DNA of 42,976 bases from Kitasatospora sp. DSM 101779 (lineage in GTDB: Bacteria; Actinomycetota; Actinomycetes; Streptomycetales; Streptomycetaceae): positions 1,452,874 through 1,495,849 of the forward strand of contig NZ_JAHTIK010000001.1 of NCBI RefSeq assembly GCF_025655475.1, read 5' to 3'. The notes below the pieces were generated by a model. The model was not told where the DNA came from and ran no database searches. It was given only the letters and a program-made list of their open reading frames with translations. Numbering within the stretch: position 1 is the stretch's first letter; each line of letters starts with the position of its first letter. A program made the position numbers and the translations under genes. Shown piece by piece: positions 1 to 7,956 of this stretch.

Positions 1-117
1 CGTCCGACCCGGCGAACCCCGCGACGCCGCCCGGACCCGGTGCTGCGCGCCGCCGTCACCGCCGCCGCTGGCGTCCCGGCCGTGGTCGGCCGCCCCGCGG
101 GCGTCGGACGGCCGTGA
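1..117 (+). CDS. Possible C-terminal end of a protein cut by the window edge
   Basis: Frame 1 is open from the first base to a TGA at 115-117 (38 codons), rich in Arg, Ala, Val and Pro. No domain can be recognised in so short a piece. A 7-bp GC stem-loop follows about 80 nt downstream, which would fit the end of a transcription unit. The open frame alone is weak evidence at this GC content, so it may be chance. Confidence 0.25.
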   Translation, partial: RPTRRTPRRRPDPVLRAAVTAAAGVPAVVGRPAGVGRP

Positions 118-194
118 CCCGCGTCTCCGCCTCGCCGGCCACCCCTGGGTGACCGGCCGGTGACGGGGCGCCGATCTCCGCGGCCGGCGCCTGT

Positions 195-214
195 GAAGCC
201 CGGCACAGGGCTTC
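195..214 (+). terminator. Short stem-loop downstream of the edge gene
   Basis: GAAGCCC at 195-201 pairs perfectly with GGGCTTC at 208-214 around a 6-nt loop. It lies between the possible edge gene and the transglycosylase leader. No U-tract follows, as is usual for Streptomyces terminators. Confidence 0.35.
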
Positions 215-645
215 GGCCCGCTACTGCCCCCGATAGTCGTCGCGGCGGCCTGGCGCGGCGCCCGCCCCCGGGCAGCGCCCCGGTGCCGGCCGTGCGGGGC
301 GGCGAATCCGCTGGTCAGTCGAGGTGTCCGGCCCGGTCCCGCGGTCGGCGGCAAGGACCGTCCGGGTGCACGGGGAGGGCCCGGAGCAGGGGCGGGCGCT
401 ACCGGCCGTCTACGACCGGGCGTAGTTCTCGAGCTCGTTGCCGTGTTTCTGCGGCTCTGTCAAGAATGTCCCGGTCGCAAGGCAGCGCGGCCCGATTCCG
501 CCGCGCACCCCGCCCGCTCCGGTCCACCGGCCGGGGCGCCCAGGCCGTCCGCACGGCTCTGCGGGCCTGTTCCTCCCGAACACGCTTCGCGATGCCCGTG
601 TGCCCGGAATCGGCCCCCGACCGATGGAAGAGGTTGTCCCCCTCC
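215..645 (+). promoter_or_regulatory. Long non-coding leader of the transglycosylase-like gene
   Basis: About 430 nt separate the stem-loop from the start codon at 646 and hold no convincing gene. A TANNNT-type box (GATAGT, 231-236) could start a transcript with roughly 400 nt of 5' leader. In Streptomyces several cell-wall hydrolase genes have long leaders containing a c-di-AMP (ydaO) riboswitch. This region has only a short resemblance to such a leader (GGCGAATCCGC near 301), and I could not match the conserved core, so I do not call a riboswitch. Confidence 0.3.
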
Positions 646-1353
646 ATGCAGCTCCCGCTCCCCAAGAACCTGTCGCTGACGCACCGCCCGCACGCCTTCT
701 TCGCGAGCGTCGGCACGCTGACCGTGGCCGGCACGGCGATCCTGGCGCTGGCCCTGCCGCAGGACACCTCCACCGCCGTCGCCGCCGCCCCCGTCGCCGC
801 CGCTCCGGCCGCCACCCAGGCCGCCGCCGCCCCGGCGCAGCCCCAGCCCGACGCGCAGGCGCAGGCCGACGCCCAGGCCAAGGCGGACGCCGACGCGAAG
901 GCCGCCGCGGACGCCAAGGCGGCCGCCGACGCCAAGGCCGCTGCCGACGCGCAGGCCGCGGCGGACGCCAAGGCCGCTGCCGACGCGCAGGCCGCCGCGG
1001 ACGCGAAGGCCAAGGCGCAGGCCGCCTCCCGCTCGCAGCAGCGCAGCGCCCTGAAGGCCGCGCCGACCGGCAGCCCGAAGCAGATCGCCGCGCAGCTCGT
1101 GCCGGCCAACCAGCTGGCCTGCTTCAGCAACATCGTGTTCCACGAGAGCAGCTGGAACGTCCACGCGGTGAACAAGTCCTCCGGCGCGTACGGCCTGGTG
1201 CAGGCCCTGCCCGCGTCCAAGCTGGCCTCGGCCGGTGCCGACTGGCGCGACAGCGCCGCGACCCAGATCAAGTGGGGCCTCAACTACATGAACAGCCGGT
1301 ACGGCAGCCCGTGCGGCGCCTGGGCCTTCTGGCAGGCGCACCACTGGTACTGA
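646..1353 (+). CDS. Secreted transglycosylase (SLT-like) domain protein with Ala-rich stalk
   Basis: A 235-aa protein. Residues 1-45 contain a positively charged start and a hydrophobic stretch (about 18-38) typical of a signal peptide or anchor. Residues about 68-125 are a low-complexity Ala/Asp/Lys/Gln stalk built on a 12-residue repeat. The C-terminal domain (about 145-235) has FHESSWN with candidate catalytic Glu167, then a GAYGLVQALP segment and W-rich end, as in small actinobacterial lytic transglycosylase-like proteins that cleave peptidoglycan. ATG 646 is chosen because the hydrophobic leader follows directly and a GAAGAGG lies upstream; ATG 592 is in frame but adds no recognisable sequence. 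Two Cys (159, 223) could pair outside the cell. A strong terminator follows. Confidence 0.85.
   Translation: MQLPLPKNLSLTHRPHAFFASVGTLTVAGTAILALALPQDTSTAVAAAPVAAAPAATQAAAAPAQPQPDAQAQADAQAKADADAKAAADAKAAADAKAAADAQAAADAKAAADAQAAADAKAKAQAASRSQQRSALKAAPTGSPKQIAAQLVPANQLACFSNIVFHESSWNVHAVNKSSGAYGLVQALPASKLASAGADWRDSAATQIKWGLNYMNSRYGSPCGAWAFWQAHHWY
895..1020 (+). repeat. Tandem 36-bp repeat encoding the Ala-rich stalk
   Basis: The segment 928-959 recurs exactly at 964-995, a 36-nt period (12 codons), and degenerate ADAKAA units extend on both sides. The repeat sits inside the transglycosylase-like gene and keeps the reading frame. Confidence 0.8.
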
Positions 1354-1371
1354 TCCGGCTCCGGGCCGACC

Positions 1372-1415
1372 GACGCCGCGGGGCGCGTGGAACCGTCCAC
1401 GCGCCCCGCGGCGTC
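1372..1415 (+). terminator. Strong terminator after the transglycosylase-like gene
   Basis: A perfect 20-bp stem (1372-1391 with 1396-1415) closed by a 4-nt ACCG loop begins 18 nt after the stop codon. No U-tract follows. Confidence 0.85.
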
Positions 1416-1606
1416 CTCGACGGCCTGCTCTTGCACCTCGTCACCGGACGCGGCACTCCCCGCGACCCGCGGTGACTGTTTGTCGGGTTCCCGTGAAGGC
1501 CGAGCGCAGATATCGGGTGCGATCGATCGACTCTGACCGCTTTTGGAGCGATTGGCTCCGCTTAGGGACATTGCGGGGGCCTGTAGACCTCTTTAGCCTC
1601 CCCGCC

Positions 1607-2596
1607 ATGGCTACCCTCATCTCCGTCGTGCTCCCCGCCCACGATCGGAACGGCCAGCTGAAGGAGTGCCTCGACGCACTGCTCGCCCAGTCGTTCCGCG
1701 ACTTCGAGATCGTCCTCGTCGTCGACACCTCGCCGGACTGCCCCGAGCGCATCGCCGACGCCTACGGCATGCGCGACCCCCGGGTCAGCGTGCTGCGGCT
1801 GAACGCGGCGGTCGGGATCGGCCGAGCCCGCAACGCCGGCGCCGCCCGCGCCACCGGCGACTACCTGCTCTTCCTCGACAGCGACCACCTGCTCGACGAG
1901 GACGCCTTCGCCGCACTCGCGGAGCGGCTGGAGCAGACCGGCGAGGTGGACGTCCTCCAGTTCGGCCACAACCGGTTCTACCGCGACAGGCTGTGGCCCG
2001 GCGGTGCCGAGCGGGTGCTGGCCGAGGCCGGGCCCGAGGTCACCACGGCCGCCGAGCGACCCGCCCTGCTCGGCACCCCGCCGCTGGTCTGGGACCGCCT
2101 GCTGCGCCGCGGCACCGTGGCCGCCTTCCCGGACGGCCACTACGACGAGGTCCCGGTGGTGCACGCCGCGATGCTGGCCGCCCGCCGGGTGGCCGTCCTG
2201 CCGCGCGAGTGCGTCACCATCCGCCGCCGGCACACGCTGCACCCGGTCGGCTCGCCCGGTGCCAGCCAGTTCGACCTGTTCGAGCAGTACGCCCGCAGCT
2301 TCGAGCTGCTCGCCGGCTCGCCGGACGCCGCCGCGCTGTGGCCGCAGCTGTTCACCCGGATGATCCGGCACTACCTCTTCGTCTTCGACCTCGGCGGCTG
2401 CGTGGACCGCTCCGAACGCCCGCAGTTCTTCCAGCGGGCCTCCGAGCACTACCGCGGCTACCAGCCCGAGGGCTACCGGCGGCCGGACGGCCGCGAGGGC
2501 GTGAAGTTCTCGCTGCTGTCCAGCGGTGCCTACGCCGCCTTCGAGGTCGCCAAGCTCTCGCACATCGCCCGCGGTGCGGTCGCCGGCCGCCGGTAG
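1607..2596 (+). CDS. Family 2 glycosyltransferase
   Basis: A 329-aa GT-A fold glycosyltransferase. The N-terminus ISVVLPAHDR is the GT2 opening strand, VLVVDTSPD is the nucleotide-binding segment, and FLDSDHLL carries the metal-binding DxD equivalent (D-S-D). The C-terminal half resembles the extension found in GT2 domains fused to teichoic-acid-type glycerophosphotransferases, but no second enzyme domain is present, so donor and acceptor are unknown. ATG 1607 is chosen because the conserved strand starts there and a TAGCCT box lies at 1594-1599, seven nt before, consistent with a leaderless transcript. There are no membrane segments, so it is probably cytoplasmic. It stands alone between a terminator and a convergent HIT gene. 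Confidence 0.85.
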   Translation: MATLISVVLPAHDRNGQLKECLDALLAQSFRDFEIVLVVDTSPDCPERIADAYGMRDPRVSVLRLNAAVGIGRARNAGAARATGDYLLFLDSDHLLDEDAFAALAERLEQTGEVDVLQFGHNRFYRDRLWPGGAERVLAEAGPEVTTAAERPALLGTPPLVWDRLLRRGTVAAFPDGHYDEVPVVHAAMLAARRVAVLPRECVTIRRRHTLHPVGSPGASQFDLFEQYARSFELLAGSPDAAALWPQLFTRMIRHYLFVFDLGGCVDRSERPQFFQRASEHYRGYQPEGYRRPDGREGVKFSLLSSGAYAAFEVAKLSHIARGAVAGRR

Positions 2597-2628
2597 GCGC
2601 TGGTCACCTCAGGGGCGTTCGGGGGCAC

Positions 2629-2652
2629 CTCCCGGCCGAAGGCCGGGGGGAG
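2629..2652. terminator. Stem-loop between convergent genes
   Basis: CTCCCGGCC pairs with a GGCCGG...GGAG segment around a GAA loop just after the glycosyltransferase gene, at the left end of a degenerate repeat. It may terminate transcription from both sides. Confidence 0.5.
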
Positions 2653-2750
2653 AACTGCGGCAGTCCCGGGGCGGGCACCGTCGTGACATGGGCCGAGCCG
2701 GGATTCGTACGGCGGACCGCATCCGGATTGCGCAGTTCCCCGCGGCCCTT
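2639..2750. repeat. Degenerate copy of a palindromic intergenic repeat
   Basis: The left arm (about 2639-2662, core GAACTGCG) and right arm (about 2727-2750, core CGCAGTTCCCCGCG) are imperfect inverted repeats. Both resemble the arms of the perfect element at 26701-26825. The interior sequences of the two copies are not obviously alike. Confidence 0.55.
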
Positions 2751-2783
2751 GTGGTGGACCCGGCGTCCGTTGTGGTGGACCCG
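2749..2783. repeat. Two 14-bp direct repeats
   Basis: TTGTGGTGGACCCG occurs at 2749-2762 and again at 2770-2783, a 21-nt period (two helix turns). It sits immediately past the stop of the HIT gene. Confidence 0.8.
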
Positions 2784-2785
2784 CG

Positions 2786-3391
2786 TCAGACGTGCGCGGT
2801 GCCGCCGTCGGCCGCCATCGCCGCGGCGATCCGCCGACCGGACTCCCGCCACTCCTCGACCGGCACCTTCGGCAGCAGGTCGTCCCAGACCGGGAGCAGA
2901 CTGCCGCGCAGCTGCATCATCCCGGCGGGCCGGCCGATCAGCCAGACGTGCAGGTGGGCGGCGCCGTCGCCCCACTTGTTCTGGTGCACCCGGGCGATCC
3001 CGCCGAGCGACATGACGGCGCGCTCCACCCGCTGCAGCATCGGGCCGAGCTCCGCCGCCCGCTCCGGCGGCAGGTCGGCGAGGTCGTGGTGGTCGCGCGG
3101 CTGCAGCAGCACGATCGCCGGGACGGCTGCGGGCTCGCCGGGGCCGGAGAGCCGCCAGTGCTCGTCCGTCCACAGGAAGTCCCCGTCGGGGCGGGCGCAC
3201 TGGCTGCAGTCCGCGGGCCCGTCCTCGCCGTCCCGGGGCGGTTCGGGCAGCTCGGGCGCCTTCAGCGGCCTGACCTTGACGTCGCCCTCGAACGGGAAGA
3301 TGTCCCAGCCCGGCATGCCCTCCGCGGGGAAGGGCACGGACTCGCCGATCGGCAGGCGGGCGAGGTACGGGTTCGCATGATCGTCGCTCAT
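2786..3391 (-). CDS. HIT family protein (histidine triad-type hydrolase)
   Basis: A 201-aa protein. HLHVW at 146-150 is the HxHxW form of the histidine-triad motif, the nucleotide-phosphate binding site of HIT hydrolases and transferases. VPAIVLLQPRDHHDLADLPP upstream matches the usual central strand and helix of the fold. C62 and C65 (CSQC) could form a metal site. The substrate is unknown; HIT proteins of this type act on nucleoside phosphoramidates or dinucleoside polyphosphates. A CAGACT box at 3398-3403 lies six nt before the ATG, suggesting a leaderless transcript. It is divergent from the dehydrogenase gene across 83 nt. Confidence 0.85.
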   Translation of the reverse strand: MSDDHANPYLARLPIGESVPFPAEGMPGWDIFPFEGDVKVRPLKAPELPEPPRDGEDGPADCSQCARPDGDFLWTDEHWRLSGPGEPAAVPAIVLLQPRDHHDLADLPPERAAELGPMLQRVERAVMSLGGIARVHQNKWGDGAAHLHVWLIGRPAGMMQLRGSLLPVWDDLLPKVPVEEWRESGRRIAAAMAADGGTAHV

Positions 3392-3474
3392 GGGCCGAGT
3401 CTGCCGGATGACACCCCGTCACCCCGCGGCCGGGGGTGGGCGCCCCGGGTCCACCGGTTTGCGATGATCGGCCC

Positions 3475-6318
3475 ATGGCCACCGGACTGGAACGCGCGCT
3501 GACCGCCGCCCTGCGGGGCGAGGTGCGCTTCGGCACCGCCGAACGGGCCGTCTACGGCCACGACGCCTCCAACTACCGGCACGTCCCGCGGGGCGTGGTC
3601 AAGCCCGCCGACCTCGACGACGTCCGGGCCGCCGTCGCGCTCTGCCGCGAGTTCGGCGTGCCGGTGGTGCCGCGCGGCTCCGGCACCAGTATCGGCGGCC
3701 AGGCGATCGGCCCCGGAGCCGTCGTGCTGGACTTCCGGCGACGGCTCGGCCGGGTGCTCTCGGTCGACCCGGACGCCCGCACCGCCCGTGTCGAGCCCGG
3801 CACCGTCCTGGACGACCTGCAGCGGGCCGCCCGCCCGCACGGGCTGCGGTTCGGCCCCGACCCGTCCACGCACAGCCGCTGCACCCTCGGCGGCATGATC
3901 GGCAACAACGCCTGCGGATCGCACTCGGTGGCCTGGGGCCGCACCTCGGACAACGTGCACGCCCTCGACGTGCTGCTCGCCGACGGCACCGAGCTCACCG
4001 CCGCCGGACCGCTGGACGCCGCCGCCCGCGCCCGGCTGCGCGAACTCCCGGGCCGCGAGGGCGCCCTGCACCGCGCCCTGCAGGATCTCGCCGGCGCCCA
4101 CCTGGCCGTGCTGCGGCAGACCATGCCCGCCCTGCCCCGGCGCGGCTCCGGCTACCCGCTCGACGCCCTGCTGCCCGAGCACGGCTACGACCTGGCGCGC
4201 GCCCTGACCGGCACGCTGGGCAGCTGCGCCGTCCTGCTCGGCGCGACCGTCCGCCTGGTCCCCGACCCGCCGGCCCGCGCCCTGGTGGTCACCGGCCACC
4301 CCGACGAGAGCGCCGCCGCCGACGCCGTGCCCGCGCTGCTGCCGCTGGGCCCGCTCACCGTCGAGGGGATGTCCGCCGACCTGGTCGCCGCGCTGCTCGC
4401 GGCGGGCCGCCGCCCGGCCGCCCTCGACCGGCTGCCCGCGGGCGACTGCTGGCTCTTCCTGGAGACCGGCGGCGACACCCCGGCTGCCGCCCGCGACGCC
4501 GCCCGTGCCCTCGCCGACGCCGTCCGGCGCACCGGCCGGGCCACCGCCGTGGTGGTCACCGACCCCGGCGAACAGCGCGAACTGTGGCGCATCCGGGAGA
4601 CCGGCGCGGGCATCGTCACCCGCCTCCCCGGCGGCGGCGAGGCCTGGCCCGGCTGGGAGGACTCCGCCGTCCCCGTCGAGCACCTCGGCGACTACCTGCG
4701 CGCGCTGCGCGGCCTGCTCGCCCGGCACCGGCTGCGCGGCGTCCCGTACGGGCACTTCGGCGAGGGCTGCGTCCACCTGCGGCTGGACTTCCCGCTCACC
4801 GACCCCGCCCGGCTGCCCGGGTTCCGCGCCTTCCTGGAGAAGGCCGCCGACCTGTGCGTCTCGTACGGCGGCTCGCTCTCCGGCGAGCACGGCGACGGCC
4901 AGGCCAGGGCCGAGCTGCTGCCCCGGATGTACCCGCCGGAGGTCCTGGACCTGTTCCGCCGCTTCAAGGGGATCTGGGACCCGGACGACCTGCTCAACCC
5001 CGGGGTGCTGGTCGACCCCCGGCCGCTCGACGCCGACCTGCGCTTCCCCGGCCGCGACCTGCCGGTCACGCTGCCCCTGGCGGAGGACGGCGGCAGCCTG
5101 CTCAAGGCCGTGCACCGCTGCGTCGGCGTCGCCGCCTGCGTGGACACCTCCTCCGGGGTGATGTGCCCGAGCTACATGGCCACCGGCGAGGAGCGGCACT
5201 CCACCCGCGGCCGGGCCCGGCTGCTCGCCGAGATGCTGCGCGGCGAGCTCGTCACCGACGGCTGGCGCTCCGAGGAGGTCCGCGAGGCGCTCGACCTCTG
5301 CCTCGGCTGCAAGGGCTGCGCGAGCGACTGCCCGGTCCATGTCGACATGGCGACGTACAAGGCCGAGTTCCTGCACCGGCACTACCGGTGGCGGCCTCGC
5401 CCGGCCTCCCACCTCGCGCTCGGCTGGCTGCCACTGTGGCTGCGCGGCGCCGCGCTCGCGCCGCGGCTCGCCGACCGGCTGCTGCAGTCCGGGCCCGGTG
5501 GCGCCGCGCTCAAGCGGCTCGGCGGGATCGACCCGCGGCGCAGCCTGCCCGCACTGCCGGAGCAGACCTTCACCGCCTGGTTCCACCGGTGGCGGGCCGC
5601 CCACCCCGTCCGCCCCGGTGCGCAGCCGGTGCTGCTCTGGCCGGACAGCATGGCGGAGCTGCTCGACCCGGAGCCCGCCCGGGCCGCGGTGGAGGTGCTG
5701 GAGCACCTGGGCTTCGAGGTGCGACTGCCCTCCGGCCCGGTCTGCTGCGGGCTCACCCTGCTCTCCACCGGCCAACTCGGCCTCGCCCGGCGGGTGATGC
5801 GGCGCAGCCTGCGGGCCGTCCCGGCCGGGCTGCCGGTGGTCGGTCTGGAGCCGAGCTGCACCGCCGCCCTGCGCGAGGAGCTGCCCCGGCTGCTCGGCCG
5901 GGAGGCCGGCGAACTGCCGTCCCGGGTGCGGACGTTCGCCGAGTTCCTGGACGGCAGCGGGGTCGAACTGCCCCGGTCGGAGGCGGTGGCCGTCACCCAG
6001 GTGCACTGCCACCAGCACGCCGTCCTCGGCACCGCGGCCGACCGGCGCGTGGAGCAACGGATGGGGGTGCGCAACGAGGTGCTGGACTCCGGCTGCTGCG
6101 GGCTGGCCGGCAACTTCGGGATGGAGCGCGGACACTGGGAGGTCTCGGTCGCGGCGGCGGAGCGGGTGCTGCTGCCGGCGGTGCGCGCGGCCGCGCCGGA
6201 CACGGTGGTGCTCGCGGACGGTCTGAGCTGCCGCACCCAGATCGCCCAACTCGCGGACGGGCGCCGGGCCGTCCACCTGGCGGAGCTGGTACGGCGGGCG
6301 ATCCGCGCGGCGGAGTAG
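3475..6318 (+). CDS. FAD-binding and FeS D-2-hydroxyacid dehydrogenase (YdiJ/D-lactate dehydrogenase type)
   Basis: A 947-aa fusion. Residues about 30-250 form a PCMH-type FAD domain (VPRGSGTSIGGQAI; GGMIGNNACGSHS), followed by an FAD-oxidase C-terminal domain to about 530 with the PYGHFGEGCVHLRLD and SGEHGDGQ motifs. Two ferredoxin-like clusters follow: the first Cys near 549 and a CLGCKGCASDCP motif from 609. The C-terminus carries two CCG half-sites (near 755 and 845-875), as in glycolate oxidase GlpC/LldE-type subunits. The layout matches E. coli YdiJ and related enzymes that oxidise D-lactate or D-2-hydroxyglutarate and pass electrons to the membrane pool; substrate is inferred only. ATG 3475 is chosen over an upstream ATG at 3436 because a GATGAT box sits six nt before it (leaderless). 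Confidence 0.9.
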   Translation: MATGLERALTAALRGEVRFGTAERAVYGHDASNYRHVPRGVVKPADLDDVRAAVALCREFGVPVVPRGSGTSIGGQAIGPGAVVLDFRRRLGRVLSVDPDARTARVEPGTVLDDLQRAARPHGLRFGPDPSTHSRCTLGGMIGNNACGSHSVAWGRTSDNVHALDVLLADGTELTAAGPLDAAARARLRELPGREGALHRALQDLAGAHLAVLRQTMPALPRRGSGYPLDALLPEHGYDLARALTGTLGSCAVLLGATVRLVPDPPARALVVTGHPDESAAADAVPALLPLGPLTVEGMSADLVAALLAAGRRPAALDRLPAGDCWLFLETGGDTPAAARDAARALADAVRRTGRATAVVVTDPGEQRELWRIRETGAGIVTRLPGGGEAWPGWEDSAVPVEHLGDYLRALRGLLARHRLRGVPYGHFGEGCVHLRLDFPLTDPARLPGFRAFLEKAADLCVSYGGSLSGEHGDGQARAELLPRMYPPEVLDLFRRFKGIWDPDDLLNPGVLVDPRPLDADLRFPGRDLPVTLPLAEDGGSLLKAVHRCVGVAACVDTSSGVMCPSYMATGEERHSTRGRARLLAEMLRGELVTDGWRSEEVREALDLCLGCKGCASDCPVHVDMATYKAEFLHRHYRWRPRPASHLALGWLPLWLRGAALAPRLADRLLQSGPGGAALKRLGGIDPRRSLPALPEQTFTAWFHRWRAAHPVRPGAQPVLLWPDSMAELLDPEPARAAVEVLEHLGFEVRLPSGPVCCGLTLLSTGQLGLARRVMRRSLRAVPAGLPVVGLEPSCTAALREELPRLLGREAGELPSRVRTFAEFLDGSGVELPRSEAVAVTQVHCHQHAVLGTAADRRVEQRMGVRNEVLDSGCCGLAGNFGMERGHWEVSVAAAERVLLPAVRAAAPDTVVLADGLSCRTQIAQLADGRRAVHLAELVRRAIRAAE

Positions 6319-6392
6319 GCGGGGCCGCGGCCGGCCGGGAACACCGCTGCACGGTCGTGGCGCGGGCGGCGGGGCGCCGCCACAATGACACG

Positions 6393-6806
6393 GTGACGAT
6401 CTCCACCGCCGAGGCGGACACCATCCTCGCCGACAACTTCGCGCCCTGGGTGCAGGCGCTCAAGCTCTCCGTCACCGAGACCGGTGACCGGCACGCCGTC
6501 CTGCGGCTGCCCTGGTCGGACGAACTCGCCCGGGAGGGCGGCGGACTGAGCGGCCAGGCCCTGATGGCGGCCGCGGACACGGCGACCGTGGTCGCCGTGT
6601 CCGCGGCCCGCGGCGGCTTCGGCCCGATGACCACGATCCAGCAGTCGACCACCTTCCAGCGGGCGGTGGTCGGCGCGGACGTGCTGGTGACCGCCCGGAT
6701 CACCAAGCTGGGCCGCCGACTCGCCTTCGTCGACGTGGTGATGACGGCGGAGGGCGAGGAGGAGCCGGCCGCGCACGCCAGCACCGTGTACGCCTTCCCC
6801 GGCTGA
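6393..6806 (+). CDS. PaaI-type acyl-CoA thioesterase (hotdog fold)
   Basis: A 137-aa single hotdog domain. GGGLSGQALMAAADTATVVAV is the helix and strand that hold the active site in PaaI-like enzymes (Asp in AAADTA), and TTIQQSTTFQRAVVGADVLVTARI plus LGRRLAFVDVVM follow the family pattern. It is expected to hydrolyse an acyl-CoA; the acyl group cannot be told. The GTG at 6393 is the first usable start in this frame: the nearby ATG at 6385 is in a different frame. A CACAAT box at 6381-6386 fits leaderless expression. It lies 74 nt after the dehydrogenase, same strand. Confidence 0.85.
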   Translation: MTISTAEADTILADNFAPWVQALKLSVTETGDRHAVLRLPWSDELAREGGGLSGQALMAAADTATVVAVSAARGGFGPMTTIQQSTTFQRAVVGADVLVTARITKLGRRLAFVDVVMTAEGEEEPAAHASTVYAFPG

Positions 6807-6895
6807 TCCCGTCCGACCCCTACTCACCGGGCCTACCGCGCAGTAGCCTCACCGGGCCGCACCCCACTGCGACCCCCACCACCCCTGGAGGCCCG

Positions 6896-7783
6896 ATGCG
6901 CACACCCCTGCCCGGAGGCGTCAGACTCGCCGTCGCCGCAGCCCTGTTCACCGCCTCGGCGCTCGGCCTGACGGCCGCTCCCGCCGCAGCGGCCGACCAC
7001 CGCCCCGTCCCCGCCGACGTGCCCCGCTGGTACCTGGCCCTCGGCGACTCGCTCGCCGCGGGCTACCAGACCACCCCGGACGGCGGCCGGGTGGTCGGCC
7101 GCGGCTACGCGCAGGACATCGCCCGCGTCCTGGGCGAGCGCGCCGCCGCCCGCCACAAGCCGTTCGACTTCACCGACCTCGGCTGCCCGGGCGAGACCAC
7201 CGGCACCCTGGCGAACGGCGGCTGCCCCTGGCCGCACCCCTGGGCCGACTCCCAACTCGCCGCCGCCGAAAGGTTCCTGCACGAGCACCGGAAGGACAGG
7301 GTGCTGGTGACCATCGACATCGGCGCCAACGACGTCAACCGCTGCGCGAGCGGCGGCAGCATCGACCTGCCGTGCGCCCTGCAGGGCATCGCCACCGCGG
7401 GACGCGGCCTGTCCGACATCCTGGCCCGGCTGCAGGCGGCGGCCGGCCCGCGCACCCGGATCGTCGGCATGAACCTCTACGACCCGTTCCTCGCCGCCTG
7501 GTTGACCGGCGACCAGGGCAGGGCCACCGCCGCGATGTCGCTGCCGCTGTCCCATGCGCTGAACGCCGCCATCGGCATCGCCGACGCGGCGCACCGGGTG
7601 CCGACGGCGGACGTCGCCCGCGCCTTCGACACCGACGAGCTGCGCCCGGTGCCCTTCAACGGCGCCCAGGTGCCGCTGAACGTGGCCCGCATCATGCAGT
7701 GGACCAACATGGCGCGCGGCGACATCCACGCCAACGACGCCGGCTACCAGGTGATCGCCGACGCCTTCCTGGCGAAGCTCTAG
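6896..7783 (+). CDS. Secreted SGNH/GDSL-family esterase or lipase
   Basis: A 295-aa protein with a signal peptide (basic start, hydrophobic 11-27, AAPAAAA cleavage region near 28-34). ALGDSLAAGY places the nucleophile at Ser52; DIGANDV carries the block III Asn; GDIHANDAGY holds the candidate catalytic His278 near the C-terminus. DLGCPGETT and paired Cys match actinobacterial secreted GDSL esterases. It probably hydrolyses an ester outside the cell, substrate unknown. CTGGAGG precedes the ATG at good spacing, and a TAGCCT box lies upstream near 6844. Confidence 0.9.
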   Translation: MRTPLPGGVRLAVAAALFTASALGLTAAPAAAADHRPVPADVPRWYLALGDSLAAGYQTTPDGGRVVGRGYAQDIARVLGERAAARHKPFDFTDLGCPGETTGTLANGGCPWPHPWADSQLAAAERFLHEHRKDRVLVTIDIGANDVNRCASGGSIDLPCALQGIATAGRGLSDILARLQAAAGPRTRIVGMNLYDPFLAAWLTGDQGRATAAMSLPLSHALNAAIGIADAAHRVPTADVARAFDTDELRPVPFNGAQVPLNVARIMQWTNMARGDIHANDAGYQVIADAFLAKL

Positions 7784-7889
7784 GGCGTGCCTCAAAGGCG
7801 CACGGATGCCGCATAGGGGCGCACGGGGGGACCTCCCGAGTGCCGTTTGAAGGCAGCTCCCGGCAGTTCCGGCTCCGGCCGCGGGCAGC

Positions 7890-7926
7890 GGCCGGCCGGG
7901 CGGCACACCCCACCGCCCGGCCGGCC
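7890..7926. terminator. Bidirectional terminator between convergent genes
   Basis: A perfect 14-bp stem, 7890-7903 with 7913-7926, around a 9-nt loop. It lies between the GDSL gene and the CBS gene, which converge on it. Upstream, 7825-7860 holds a CACGGGGGGACCTCCCG segment resembling the stem-loop start at 2629, possibly another relic of a dispersed repeat. Confidence 0.8.
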
Positions 7927-7956
7927 CCCCGTGTCCCGCGGGACCCCTTGGACCCG

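Noticed and set aside
295..470. c-di-AMP (ydaO) riboswitch in the transglycosylase leader
   Set aside because: Only a short GGCGAATCCGC string resembles it; the conserved GGGGAACC, GGGGTGAA and GACAGCTAAC blocks are not seen.
895..1020. CRISPR-like repeat array
   Set aside because: The units are adjacent with no spacers and encode protein.
399..1344. Two long minus-strand open frames opposite the transglycosylase-like gene
   Set aside because: They are Ala/Gly-rich mirror images of the stalk repeat, have no domain or ribosome site, and the plus-strand frame has a signal peptide and catalytic motif.
3388..6276. 962-codon minus-strand open frame opposite the dehydrogenase
   Set aside because: At this GC content the complement of a real gene stays open; its translation is Gly/Ala/Arg-rich with no motif, while the plus strand shows full FAD and FeS signatures.
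6385..6392. ATG start for the thioesterase
   Set aside because: It is out of frame with the hotdog domain; the GTG at 6393 is in frame.
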